Below, piece by piece: positions 42,752 through 51,002 of a DNA stretch of 64,000 nt. Position numbers and translations under genes: made by a program. The notes beneath the pieces are model-generated. The model worked only from the letters and a program-made list of their open reading frames with translations, ran no database searches and was not told the origin of the DNA. The DNA is taken from NCBI RefSeq assembly GCF_000147815.2, contig NC_015957.1, positions 2,790,001-2,854,000 of the forward strand. The letters are read 5' to 3'. The number at the start of each line of letters is the position of its first letter. Within the stretch, counting starts at the first letter, position 1. The stretch comes from Streptomyces violaceusniger Tu 4113 (GTDB taxonomy: Bacteria > Actinomycetota > Actinomycetes > Streptomycetales > Streptomycetaceae).

Positions 42752-43238
42752 TCACCGGGGCGCGGCCATCCCCGTTCGATCGACGGAGTAACGGGGCAGC
42801 ACCGGCGACCGCTGCTGGAGCAGGGCGACGGCGCCGAGGGCGGTGGCGGCGTGGCCGAGCCCGGCCGGACGCACCCTCAACGGCGGCCACGAGCGGCCAG
42901 TGCGGCCATCAGCTCCGGCACCTGCGTTGCCGCACCTCCCGCGATCCGGTAGGCATCCAGTACGGCCCCGACGATCCGTGCGCCGCGTCCATCGCGGCCA
43001 CCCGCACCGCCCGCCGCGCGAATTCGATGCCGAGCACCTGACCGGCCTCGGGATTCAGGGTCAGTACCTCCGCCGGCCGGCCTCGTTTGCGGCGGGTGGC
43101 GGCCGGTACCGAGGCGACGACGGTGCCGGAGACCATGAGCGCCCCGACGACGTCGTACACGGTGGTGCGGGCCAGGCCGCACAGCGTCCCCAACTGACCG
43201 CGGGTCAACGGCCCGTGCTCGCGCAACAGGCGCAGCAC
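42752..43238 (-). pseudogene. ROK-family regulator remnant
   Basis: The minus strand from about 43238 (a GTG; the frame is open a little further up) reads LRLLREHGPLTRGQLGTLCG, LARTTVYDVVGALMVSGTVV, RKRGRPAEVLTLNPEAGQVL and GIEFARRAVRVAAMD. This is the winged helix and first strands of a ROK repressor. After AAHG near 42975 it loses similarity. A second piece at 42752-42870 reads GLGHAATALGAVALLQQRS in another frame and resembles the C-terminal end of ROK proteins. The sugar-kinase-like middle is deleted. Confidence 0.7.
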
Positions 43239-43257
43239 CTCCCTCTGAGTAGGCTGA

Positions 43258-43270
43258 CGTGTCAGACACG
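43258..43270. promoter_or_regulatory. palindrome over the HxlR start codon
   Basis: CGTGTC-A-GACACG is a perfect inverted repeat with six-base arms, covering the GTG start of the HxlR gene (43259) and lying 20 bases before the ROK remnant start. It may be the operator of either regulator. Confidence 0.4.
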
Positions 43271-43705
43271 CGAGACGAGGTCAGTGAACGAGGCGGAGGA
43301 GAACACGGGCATGGCGAAAGCACGTACGCCGGAGGCTGTCCGTCCCGCGACGTCCTCGACCGCATCGGCGACAAGTGGACCGTGCTCGTCCTCGGCGAAC
43401 TGGCGAATTCCGGCGCCAAGCGGTACGCGGCGCTGCGCGGAAGGCTGGACGGGGTGAGCGAGAAGATGCTCACGCAGACGCTGCGGGCCCTGGAGCGGGA
43501 CGGTCTGGTCCGCCGGACCATCCATCCGGAGATCCCGCCCCGGGTCGAGTACGAGCTCACCGAATTGGGCGTGACCCTGCGCGGGCCGCTGCTGGCGCTG
43601 ACGGACTGGTCGATGCGTCATATGGACGAGGTTCTGGAGGCGCGGGCCGCCTACGACCAGGGCAAGGAAGCCTCGCACGAGTCGGCGGGCCGAGCCGGGG
43701 GCTGA
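43259..43705 (+). CDS. HxlR-family transcriptional regulator
   Basis: 148 residues if read from the GTG at 43259; the conserved part begins at about residue 25 (YAGGCPSRDVLDRIGDKWTV). The winged helix is complete: LVLGELANSGAKRYAALRGR, LDGVSEKMLTQTLRALERDG, HPEIPPRVEYELTELGVTL. The Cys in GGCPSRD is at the position used for redox sensing in many HxlR proteins. It is divergent from the ROK remnant and has no obvious enzyme partner; the neighbour downstream is convergent. Confidence 0.88.
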   Translation: MSDTRDEVSERGGGEHGHGESTYAGGCPSRDVLDRIGDKWTVLVLGELANSGAKRYAALRGRLDGVSEKMLTQTLRALERDGLVRRTIHPEIPPRVEYELTELGVTLRGPLLALTDWSMRHMDEVLEARAAYDQGKEASHESAGRAGG

Positions 43706-43746
43706 ACCGGGGGCGGGGGGCGGCGGTCGGCCCGCTCGTTCCCGGC

Positions 43747-44421
43747 TCAGATGTGCGGGAACGGTTCGGTCAGCGAGGTGAGCACGTGGTCGGCCTCGGC
43801 GGCCCGCAGCTCCTCGGCGGTGTAGTGGCCGCTGGCGACCCCGACCGCGGTCGCGTTCGCCGCGCGCGCGGCCTCGATGTCGCGAGGGGTGTCCCCGACC
43901 ACGTAGACGTCGGAGCGGGCCAGATCGTGTCCATGCAGCCGGGCGGCCTTGGCCATCGCCAGGCGGGTGATCTCCGCCCGGTCCGGGGAGTCCGAGCCAT
44001 AGGCGCCGAAGACGAAATAGCGGCCGAGCCGGCCCGGTTCCATCTTGATCCTGGCCGCACCCTCCATCGCGCCGGAGATCAGCCCGAGGATGATCCCCGC
44101 GTCCGTGATCCGCCGCAGGGTGTCCTCGACACCGTCCAGGACGCGATACCCCTCCGACGCCCGGATGTCCTCCGACAGATGCCACAGATACGCGGCGTAG
44201 AGGCGGGCCATCTCATCGTGACTGGGTTCGCGGCCGAGCACGGCCCGGAAGGTCTTCCGGCCGACCTGCGGATCGGTCTCCCCGGCCGAGGTGTGGTCCC
44301 CGATGTCGGCGGCCACACCGTGCAACCGGTCGAATGCCCAGGCCCAACTCCGTTTTCCCGAGCCTCCGGTGTGCACCAGCGTTTCGTCGATGTCGAAGAG
44401 CGCTGCTATCGGTCCGGCCAT
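43747..44421 (-). CDS. HAD-superfamily phosphatase
   Basis: 224 residues from the ATG at 44421. HAD motifs: ALFDIDETLVHTGGSG (nucleophile Asp and acid Asp), LISGAMEGAARIKME (motif II region), a Lys in AMAKAARLHG and VYVVGDTPRDIEAARAANA (motif IV). An alpha-helical cap lies between motifs I and II, as in phosphoglycolate phosphatase-like enzymes. Expected to hydrolyse a small phosphate ester in the cytoplasm. It converges on the HxlR gene and faces the remnant at 44572. Confidence 0.9.
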   Translation of the reverse strand: MAGPIAALFDIDETLVHTGGSGKRSWAWAFDRLHGVAADIGDHTSAGETDPQVGRKTFRAVLGREPSHDEMARLYAAYLWHLSEDIRASEGYRVLDGVEDTLRRITDAGIILGLISGAMEGAARIKMEPGRLGRYFVFGAYGSDSPDRAEITRLAMAKAARLHGHDLARSDVYVVGDTPRDIEAARAANATAVGVASGHYTAEELRAAEADHVLTSLTEPFPHI

Positions 44422-44571
44422 GGCATTCTCCTCCGGCTCCGCCTGCTTCCAGGGTGCGCGATGGCACCGGGGGCGGCCAGTTGCGTCCCCGCGGTGTTGG
44501 TGGTGCGGTTGACACGACGGAAGGAGCGCCCCCGAACCGATTCCACCTCCATGGCGAGAAGGGGAGCGAAC

Positions 44572-44680
44572 ATGGGCACCACGAACCAAACCCTGCAAGC
44601 CGACGTGCTCGTGCTCGGTTTTGCAAGGGCGGCAAGACGGTGGCCGCGACGCTGGGCAAGCTCGGCTGGCGCGTGGTGAT
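44572..44680 (+). pseudogene. N-terminal scrap of a pyridine-nucleotide-disulfide oxidoreductase
   Basis: From the ATG at 44572 the sequence reads MGTTNQTLQADVLVLGF, then in another frame KGGKTVAATLGKLGWRVVM. Together these are the FAD-binding beta-alpha-beta unit (VLVLGFGKGGKTVA) of mercuric-reductase-like flavoproteins, with one G missing in the glycine motif. After about 36 residues all similarity ends. The rest of the gene, including the active disulfide, is deleted. Confidence 0.7.
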
Positions 44681-44689
44681 GCAGGTGGC

Positions 44690-45088
44690 GTGCTGGTGGA
44701 CTGGTACGAGCGGACGGCGCGAGCGCTCGCGGGGGAGGGCCCGGTCCCTGCCCCGGTCGACACCTGGCTCGCGGCCGGTCGCCTCATCGAGGCCGTGAGC
44801 CGCGACCTCCGCGCGGCGGACGCAGGTGACACCGCGGCGGACGTGGCCGGAGCCGCGGCAAAGGCAGGCGGAGCCGTGGCGGCGATCGGAATGTTCTGGA
44901 CCGGGGAGCACCTCGACGCCGTCCAACGCCTCCAAGCCGGGCTCCTGGGGCCCGCACAAGCGGCATCGGAGCAGCGCCGGCCCCGGTCGTGGCTCACCAA
45001 ACACGACTCCGGACACGACTCCGGACACGACTCCGGACACACCGGAGCCCCCGCGGCCGAAGTTGAGGGCGGATACGGGCGAGCCTAG
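44690..45088 (+). CDS. hypothetical helical protein
   Basis: 132 residues if started at the GTG at 44690, which has AGGTGG just upstream. I recognise no family. The first 100 residues look wholly helical ([64 protein letters not shown]). The tail contains HDSG repeated three times, from a 12-base tandem repeat. It directly follows a gene scrap and may itself be an old fragment, so its status as a real gene is uncertain. Confidence 0.4.
45001..45036 (+). repeat. three tandem 12-base repeats
   Basis: ACACGACTCCGG occurs three times without change (45001-45012, 45013-45024, 45025-45036), encoding HDSG in the tail of the hypothetical protein. Confidence 0.92.
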
Positions 45089-45282
45089 GCTGGTGGCAGT
45101 GGGCAAACGAGATGGCCCACACTCGGCCGAACGCCCCACCATCGTGTCCGGCACGGCGGTCCGGTCCCAACCGGGACCGGCCCATCGCACGGCCGCCGCT
45201 CAGCTCCGGCCCCTATGGCCGGGCCCGTGGACGCAGTGCACCAGCGCAGACATCCATCGAGCGCACGGAGGGCGGCGTAGCC

Positions 45283-45793
45283 ATGACCGACCTGGACACG
45301 CTGTCGGTGAACACGATCCGCGGACTGTGCATGGACGCGGTGCAAAAGGCGAATTCGGGGCACCCCGGAACGCCGATGGGGATGGCGCCCGTCGCGTACA
45401 CACTGTGGCAGCGGTTTCTGCGCTTCGACCCCGCCGATCCGATCTGGCCGAACCGCGACCGTTTCGTGCTCTCCGAGGGACACGCCTCCGCCCTGCTCTG
45501 GTCGCTCCTCCACCTGACCGGCGTCCGCACGGTCGACCATGCCGTGCTGGGAGCTGTTCGACCGTCAGCCGCGGGAGTACCGCGACCAGGTGCTGCCACC
45601 CGCGGTGACCCGAAGGGTCGCGGTGGAAGAGGGCTCCACCTTCGGCTGGGACCGGTATGTCGGCCACGGCGGGGCCATCGTCGGAATGCACACCTTCGGC
45701 GCCTCCGCACCCCTCAAACAACTGCTCACGAAGTTCGGATTCACCCCCGAGCGCGTCACGCGGGTGGCGCGCGAGCTGGTGGCTTCGGGCTGA
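45283..45793 (+). pseudogene. transketolase with large internal deletion
   Basis: The ATG at 45283 starts [20 protein letters not shown] and [35 protein letters not shown], the normal transketolase N-terminus with the ThDP-site His. Near 45538 the reading jumps, in another frame, to [20 protein letters not shown] and [20 protein letters not shown], the last 80 residues of the enzyme. About 500 internal residues are missing, including most of the ThDP site. It precedes gnd and zwf, so a complete pentose-phosphate operon once stood here. Confidence 0.92.
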
Positions 45794-45820
45794 GCGGGCA
45801 ATGACGTGACAGGAGAGCAC

Positions 45821-46855
45821 ATGGCTACCGACGCCCCCCTGCAGCTCGGCATGATCGGCCTCGGCCGGATGGGCGCGAACCTCGTACGCCGGCTGACGCG
45901 CGACGGCCACCACTGTGTGGTCTATGACGTCAACGAGAGCGCGGTGAGGGAGCTGGAAGGCGAGGGCGCCGTCGCCGCCCGCTCACTCGGCGACCTGGTG
46001 GCGAAGCTGGAGCGGCCACGGGCCGTCTGGCTGATGCTGCCCGCCGCCGTCGTACAGTCCACCCTCGATCAGCTCACCGACCTCCTCGACCCGGACGACG
46101 CGGTCATCGACGGTGGCAACTCCTACTACCGCGACGACATCACCCGCGCGGCGCAGCTCGCTCCACACCGGCTGCACTATCTGGACTGCGGAACATCGGG
46201 CGGGGTGTGGGGAGTTGAACGCGGATACTGCCTCATGATCGGCGGCGAGCAGGAGCCCGTCACCCGGCTCGACCCCATCTTCCGCACCATCGCGCCCGGC
46301 AGGGGCTCTGCCGAGCCGACACCGAGCAGGCGTACCGACGGCACGGCGCCGGAAGGCTATCTGCACTGCGGTCCGAGCGGGGCCGGCCACTTCGTGAAGA
46401 TGGTCCACAACGGGGTCGAGTACGGAATGATGGCCGCGATCGCCGAGGGGCTCAGCATCATCGAGCACGCGGACGCCGGGCTGCGCAAGCGCTCCGCGGA
46501 CGCGGAGACCACCCCGCTGCGCGAGCCGGAGGCGTACCAGTACGAGATCGACGTCGGCGAGGTCGCCGAAGTGTGGCGCCGCGGCTCGGTCGTGAGCTCC
46601 TGGCTCGTCGACCTCACCGCGGACGCACTGGCCCGGTCACCGAAGCTGGACGAGTTCACCGGGCGCGTCTCGGACTCCGGTGAAGGGCGATGGACGGTCC
46701 GGGCCGCGGTCGACGAGGGCGTACCCGCCGCGGTGATCACCACGGCGCTCATCGACCGGTTCGCGTCCCGGGGTCTCGGCGAGTTCGCCGACCGGGTGCT
46801 GTCCGCCATGCGCAGCGAGTTCGGCGGACACGCCGAGAAGCGGAGTGGGCGATGA
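45821..46855 (+). CDS. gnd: 6-phosphogluconate dehydrogenase, decarboxylating
   Basis: 344 residues from the ATG at 45821, with AGGAG five bases upstream. NAD(P) loop GMIGLGRMGANLVRRL; substrate and catalytic motifs VIDGGNSYYRDD, YLDCGTSGGVWG and GPSGAGHFVKMVHNGVEYGM (catalytic Lys). The length fits the short type of 6PGDH (about 300-350 residues) rather than the 470-residue enteric form. It oxidises 6-phosphogluconate to ribulose 5-phosphate and CO2, giving a reduced nicotinamide. It overlaps zwf by four bases (ATGA), so the two oxidative-branch enzymes are coupled. Confidence 0.95.
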   Translation: MATDAPLQLGMIGLGRMGANLVRRLTRDGHHCVVYDVNESAVRELEGEGAVAARSLGDLVAKLERPRAVWLMLPAAVVQSTLDQLTDLLDPDDAVIDGGNSYYRDDITRAAQLAPHRLHYLDCGTSGGVWGVERGYCLMIGGEQEPVTRLDPIFRTIAPGRGSAEPTPSRRTDGTAPEGYLHCGPSGAGHFVKMVHNGVEYGMMAAIAEGLSIIEHADAGLRKRSADAETTPLREPEAYQYEIDVGEVAEVWRRGSVVSSWLVDLTADALARSPKLDEFTGRVSDSGEGRWTVRAAVDEGVPAAVITTALIDRFASRGLGEFADRVLSAMRSEFGGHAEKRSGR

Positions 46856-48306
46856 GCGGGCCGGACGACCATGTGATCGTGCTCTTCGGCGCCACGGGGG
46901 ACCTCGCCAAGCGCAAACTGCTGCCCGGGTTGTTCCACCTCGCCACGGCGGGCCTCCTCCCCGACGGCTACCGCATCGTGGGCTCGACGCCGGCTCGCTC
47001 CGCGCTGAGCGACGACGCGTTCCGCACCCACGCGCACGACGCGGTCGCCACCTTCGGACGGTCCAAGCCGACCGGGCCGGTGTGGAAGACCTTCGAGGAG
47101 TCGCTGTCCTTCGGCGCGGCCGACCCCCAGGACCCGGGCCCGCTGCTCGCCGCCGTACGAGCCGCCGAGGACTCCCTCGGCGGGCCGTCACGCAGACTGT
47201 TCCACCTGGCCATTCCGCCCTCGGCGTTCGAGTCCGTCATCGGCATGCTCGGCGACACGGACCTGGCAGAAAACGCGAAGGTGATCGTGGAGAAGCCCTT
47301 CGGCACCGATCTCGCGTCGGCACAAGCGCTCAACGAGACGATTCACACCGTGTTCGACGAGTCCCGGGTCTTCCGCATCGATCACTTCCTCGGCAAGGAG
47401 TCGGTGGAGAACATCCTCGCCCTCCGGTTCGCCAACGGGATGTTCGAACCCATCTGGAACCGGGACCACATCAGCTATGTGCAGGTCGACGTGCCCGAGA
47501 CGCTCGGCCTCGAAGGCCGTGCCCACTTCTACGAAGGCACCGGAGCCTTCCGGGACATGATCGTCACGCATCTGATCCAGGTGCTCGGCATCGTGGCGAT
47601 GGACCCACCCGTCTCGCTCGCCGCCCAGCCGTTGCGCGACGAGAAGGACAAGGTCTTCGAGGCGTTGCGCCCCATCGAACCCGCGCATGTCGTGCGCGGC
47701 CAGTACGAGGGCTACCGCGACGAACCGGGGGTCGCCCCCGATTCGTCGACCGAGACCTTTACCGCGCTGCGGATGGCGGTGGACAACTGGCGGTGGGCCG
47801 GAGTCCCGTTCCACCTGCGCTCCGGCAAGAGCCTCGCACAGCGCCGCCAGGTGATCACCCTCGGACTGCGCGAGCCGCCCCTGCGGATGTTCGCCACCGA
47901 CCTCGCCGATCAGCGGCAGGACCGCGGCAACAAGATCGTGATCGACTTCGGGGACCCGGGGTGGATCGCCGCCGCCTTCCTCGCCAAGGAGCCCGGCCCC
48001 GCCATGCGGCTCGAACCGGCGACGATGACCTTCGGCTACGCCGGCTCCTTCTGCGAGGAGAACGGACTCGAGGGCTACGAACGCCTGATTCTGGACGCCA
48101 TGCTGGGCGACCAGGCGCTGTTCACCCGGTCCGACGGCATCGAACACATCTGGAGGGCGTCCACGCCCCTGCTGGAGAACCCACCGCCGGTCCAGCCGTA
48201 CGCCCCCGGCTCATGGGGCCCCGAACCGGCCATCACCGACCTGATCGCACCACACTCATGGCATCTGCCGGAAGCCGCCCAGATGTTCCCCGGAACCGGC
48301 ACATGA
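46852..48306 (+). CDS. zwf: glucose-6-phosphate dehydrogenase
   Basis: 484 residues from the ATG overlapping the gnd stop. NADP loop IVLFGATGDLAKRKLLPGLF; substrate motif FRIDHFLGKE with the conserved Lys and His region, EKPFGTD and VPFHLRSGK in their usual places; full family length. It oxidises glucose 6-phosphate to 6-phosphogluconolactone and makes NADPH. With gnd it forms a two-step NADPH-producing operon; as streptomycetes normally also carry other copies, this may be an accessory set. Its stop overlaps the next remnant's ATG. Confidence 0.96.
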   Translation: MSGPDDHVIVLFGATGDLAKRKLLPGLFHLATAGLLPDGYRIVGSTPARSALSDDAFRTHAHDAVATFGRSKPTGPVWKTFEESLSFGAADPQDPGPLLAAVRAAEDSLGGPSRRLFHLAIPPSAFESVIGMLGDTDLAENAKVIVEKPFGTDLASAQALNETIHTVFDESRVFRIDHFLGKESVENILALRFANGMFEPIWNRDHISYVQVDVPETLGLEGRAHFYEGTGAFRDMIVTHLIQVLGIVAMDPPVSLAAQPLRDEKDKVFEALRPIEPAHVVRGQYEGYRDEPGVAPDSSTETFTALRMAVDNWRWAGVPFHLRSGKSLAQRRQVITLGLREPPLRMFATDLADQRQDRGNKIVIDFGDPGWIAAAFLAKEPGPAMRLEPATMTFGYAGSFCEENGLEGYERLILDAMLGDQALFTRSDGIEHIWRASTPLLENPPPVQPYAPGSWGPEPAITDLIAPHSWHLPEAAQMFPGTGT

Positions 48307-48538
48307 CCGACCGCCGCTGCGCGTGGGCGCTGGGCTCTGACGCGATGGCGGCCTACCACGACACGGAGTGGGGCCGTCCCGCGCACGACGATCGGCACTT
48401 GTTCGACATGCTGCTCCTGGAAGGGGCCCAGGCGGGGCTGTCCTGGTCGACCGTGCTGAACCCCGGTTCGTCAACGGCGTCCAGATCCCGGTCGACGGCG
48501 GACTGCGCGCCTCCTCGGGCCAGCCCCGCATGTTCTGA
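48303..48538 (+). pseudogene. chimera: DNA-3-methyladenine glycosylase I 5' end joined to an SDR 3' end
   Basis: From the ATG at 48303 (ATGA overlap with zwf) the sequence reads CAWALGSDAMAAYHDTEWG and FDMLLLEGAQAGLSWSTVL, the first 50 residues of a Tag-type 3-methyladenine glycosylase. At about 48465 it switches, in another frame, to FVNGVQIPVDGGLRASSGQP and a stop at 48538, the typical last 20 residues of a short-chain dehydrogenase. Two unrelated genes have been joined by a deletion; neither is functional. The following gap to 48711 holds nothing clear. Confidence 0.85.
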
Positions 48539-48711
48539 GCAGCGGTCCTCTTCCGAGTAGCGGTTCTCGGCGGCAGGAGGACCGGCACCCACCTCGCCGA
48601 GACGAACTCAGGTGGCGAGAATCGGGAGCTGTTTGGCATTCTCGCCGCTGTTTGACTCGACGGCGCATTCGTAGGCTCTCGGCATCAACCGCTGACGAGA
48701 AAGTTCCTCAC

Positions 48712-49512
48712 ATGACCGACGAGAACAAGAGCACAAAGAAATTCGCCCGGCGTACGGTGCTGCAACACGGCGCCGGTATCGCCGCGGTGGGAGCGATATC
48801 CGCGCTCACCGCCGCGGCATCCGCCGGGCCTGCCGCCGCACGCACCACGGGGGCGAAGCCGACAGCGGGCACCCTGCCCTCGACCGTGGCCGGAGTCCGC
48901 GTCCCCGACAGCGGACTGGCCCGGGAAGCCGTGACCTACGCACAAGGCGTGTGCTCCGAGACAATCTTCAATCATTCCCTGCGGACGTATCTCTTCGCCT
49001 CTCTGATATTCGACCGACGCGGCGTCACCTACGACCGGGAACTCGTATTCGTCGCCGCGGTTTTGCATGACCTCGGACTGATCGAGGCGTTCCAGACTTC
49101 GACCGAGCGCTTCGAGGTCGACGGCGCCGACGCCGCACGGAAGTTCCTGACGGAACGCCATATGCCGGCCGACCGGGCGGAACTGGTCTGGGACGCGATC
49201 GCCCTGCACACCAACGTCGGCATCGCGACGCGGAAGCGGCCGGAGATCGCCATGATCTCCGTCGGCTCCGGTATGGATTTCGCCGGAAACGACCTGAAGC
49301 AGATCCCGTCCGACGCTCTTCAGGACGTGCTCACCACCTTCCCCAGGAAGGGCTTCAAGAAGGACGCGGTCGACAAGATGATCTCGCTGTGCCGCACCAA
49401 GCCCATGGCGGAGCTCATGCACCCCTTCGCCGAGGTCGGCCGCCGTCATATCCCCGGCTTCTCGGTGCCCACCGTGGAGGATATGGTGCTCGCCGCGCCC
49501 TTCACGGAGTGA
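48712..49512 (+). CDS. Tat-exported HD-domain protein, cyanamide-hydratase-like
   Basis: 266 residues from the ATG at 48712. The leader FARRTVLQHGAGIAAVGAIS with AAARTTG looks like a Tat signal. The body has HD-domain metal motifs: NHSLRTYLFASLIF (first His) and ELVFVAAVLHDLGLIEAF (HD pair), with a later His in IALHTNVGIA. The spacing resembles the cyanamide hydratase group of HD proteins. Export of an HD enzyme is unusual. Substrate unknown. The gene stands alone, and its 3' end overlaps a remnant on the other strand. Confidence 0.82.
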   Translation: MTDENKSTKKFARRTVLQHGAGIAAVGAISALTAAASAGPAAARTTGAKPTAGTLPSTVAGVRVPDSGLAREAVTYAQGVCSETIFNHSLRTYLFASLIFDRRGVTYDRELVFVAAVLHDLGLIEAFQTSTERFEVDGADAARKFLTERHMPADRAELVWDAIALHTNVGIATRKRPEIAMISVGSGMDFAGNDLKQIPSDALQDVLTTFPRKGFKKDAVDKMISLCRTKPMAELMHPFAEVGRRHIPGFSVPTVEDMVLAAPFTE

Positions 49513-49890
49513 TGGAGCCGTCCCGGTACGGCGCCAGGAAGGCGGTCAGCGCGGCCGGCATCGCCTCCGGGACCCTCCTCGGCGGGGTAGTGGCCACAGC
49601 CGGGCAGGACCTGACTCTCCACATCGTCCGCGGCGAGCCGCATCGTGTTGCCGACCGCTTCGCCCAGGTTCTCCGCGCCCGCGAGGGTCAGGACGGGGAG
49701 GGTCAGCCGCCGGGGCCTGCGCTGCTGGTTCTGCGCGATGGTCGTATCCAGCGCACGGTAGAACGCGAAGCTGGAGCGCAGGCCCTCCGGGTCGGCCGCG
49801 AGGGTGCCGGTGTCGTACCCGTCCAGGGGTTTGCCGGACAGCCCGACACCGCGCGGATCGGGCGCGACGACGTGGCCCGGACAACGAGCG
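49502..49890 (-). pseudogene. epoxide-hydrolase-like alpha/beta hydrolase remnant
   Basis: The minus strand reads HVVAPDPRGVGLSGKPLDGY, then jumps within AADPEGLRSSFAFYRALDTT, losing about 130 residues that include the nucleophile elbow. It continues LTLPVLTLAGAENLGEAVG and VLPGCGHYPAEE with the catalytic His. A frameshift then leads to PEAMPAALTAFLAPYRDGSI and the stop at 49502. The N-terminal strands, the nucleophile and the frame are lost, so it is dead. Confidence 0.8.
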
Positions 49891-49997
49891 AGGGCGCCGC
49901 GCGAGGTCAGCGCGGCGCCCCGTGAGCCTGGGCCCACCCGTCGGATCAGGGCCGGGCACCAGGCGTACGCGTACGCCGTGCCACGACCGCTCGGCTG

Positions 49998-50762
49998 CTA
50001 CGCCGCGATGACGGCCGCCGTGGTGCGACCGCCGTCGACGTCCAGCACGATGCCATGGACGAACGCGGACTCGTCACCGGCGAGGTAGACCGCGGCGTGC
50101 GCGATGGCCTCAGGGCTTCCGACGCCCCCGGCCGGGGTGCCGTTCATCATGACGTCGCCCGGGTGCACCTCGCCGGGTACGGGGGTGTGGACCACTCCGG
50201 GAGAGATCGCGTTCACCCGCACGCCGCGCGGGCCGAACTCGGCGGCCCAGGCGCGCGTCAGGGTCTCCATCGCGCCCTTGGAAGAGCTGTAGAGCGCGCC
50301 GACGGGGATGCCCAGCCGTGCGACCCAGGACCCCAGGTTGATGATCGCCCCGCCACCGGCCTCGGCCATGGCCGGAGCGACCGCGGCGGTCAGGAGGAAC
50401 GGCGCCTTCACATTCACCGAGTAGACCCGGTCGAAGGTCTGCTCATCGGTGTCCGCGGTGCTGTCACCCGGGTAGACACCGGCGTTGTTGACCAGGATGT
50501 CGATGCCCCCGCCCAGAGCGGACGTCGCCGCCTCGGCCAGGGCGCGGGACGCCGCGGCGCTCCCGTCCAGATCCGCCTGTACGAAGTCGGCCCGGCCGCC
50601 CCGCGCACGGATCGCGCCGACGACCTCGGCGCCCCGCCCGGCGCTGCGCCCGGACACGATCACGTGCGCGCCCTCGGCGGCGAACATCTCCGCGATCGCC
50701 CGTCCGATGTTGCTGGTCGCACCGGTTACCAGAGCCCTCTTGTCCTGCAGCCGTCCACTCAT
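49998..50762 (-). CDS. short-chain dehydrogenase/reductase (SDR)
   Basis: 254 residues from the ATG at 50762; a GTG one codon upstream is also possible. Motifs: VTGATSNIGRAIAEMF, VSGRSAGRG, LVNNAGVYPGD, NLGSWVARLG with the catalytic Ser, YSSSK and SPGVVHTPVPGE. It resembles the SDR at 20686-21438. The TetR gene at 51003-51602 lies upstream on the same strand, and a perfect 20-base palindrome sits 130 bases before this start, so TetR control is likely. Substrate unknown. Confidence 0.88.
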   Translation of the reverse strand: MSGRLQDKRALVTGATSNIGRAIAEMFAAEGAHVIVSGRSAGRGAEVVGAIRARGGRADFVQADLDGSAAASRALAEAATSALGGGIDILVNNAGVYPGDSTADTDEQTFDRVYSVNVKAPFLLTAAVAPAMAEAGGGAIINLGSWVARLGIPVGALYSSSKGAMETLTRAWAAEFGPRGVRVNAISPGVVHTPVPGEVHPGDVMMNGTPAGGVGSPEAIAHAAVYLAGDESAFVHGIVLDVDGGRTTAAVIAA

Positions 50763-50890
50763 CACGCGCTCCTGCCACGCTCGTTATCCGCCATCGATGT
50801 CCCGCGGGACGCGACCTCGATCTCGGTCACGTCGGGTGCGCGGGCACCGCCCGGATCCGCCCGGGGGCCATGCCACTGTGCGAAGAAAAA

Positions 50891-50910
50891 AATGGACTTG
50901 CAAGTCCATT
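50891..50910. promoter_or_regulatory. perfect 20-base palindrome, putative TetR operator
   Basis: AATGGACTTGCAAGTCCATT is a perfect inverted repeat with ten-base arms and no spacer. It lies in the gap between the SDR start (50762) and the TetR stop (51003), in an A-rich patch. The size and symmetry are those of TetR-family sites. Confidence 0.65.
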
Positions 50911-51002
50911 CGCCGCCGCCGCGCCGGGGGAGGCTGCCCGTCGCGACCAGGGCGGACCGCCCGTCGCAGCCGGGCCGGCCTGCCCGTCCGCCGCCACCCC
51001 GA

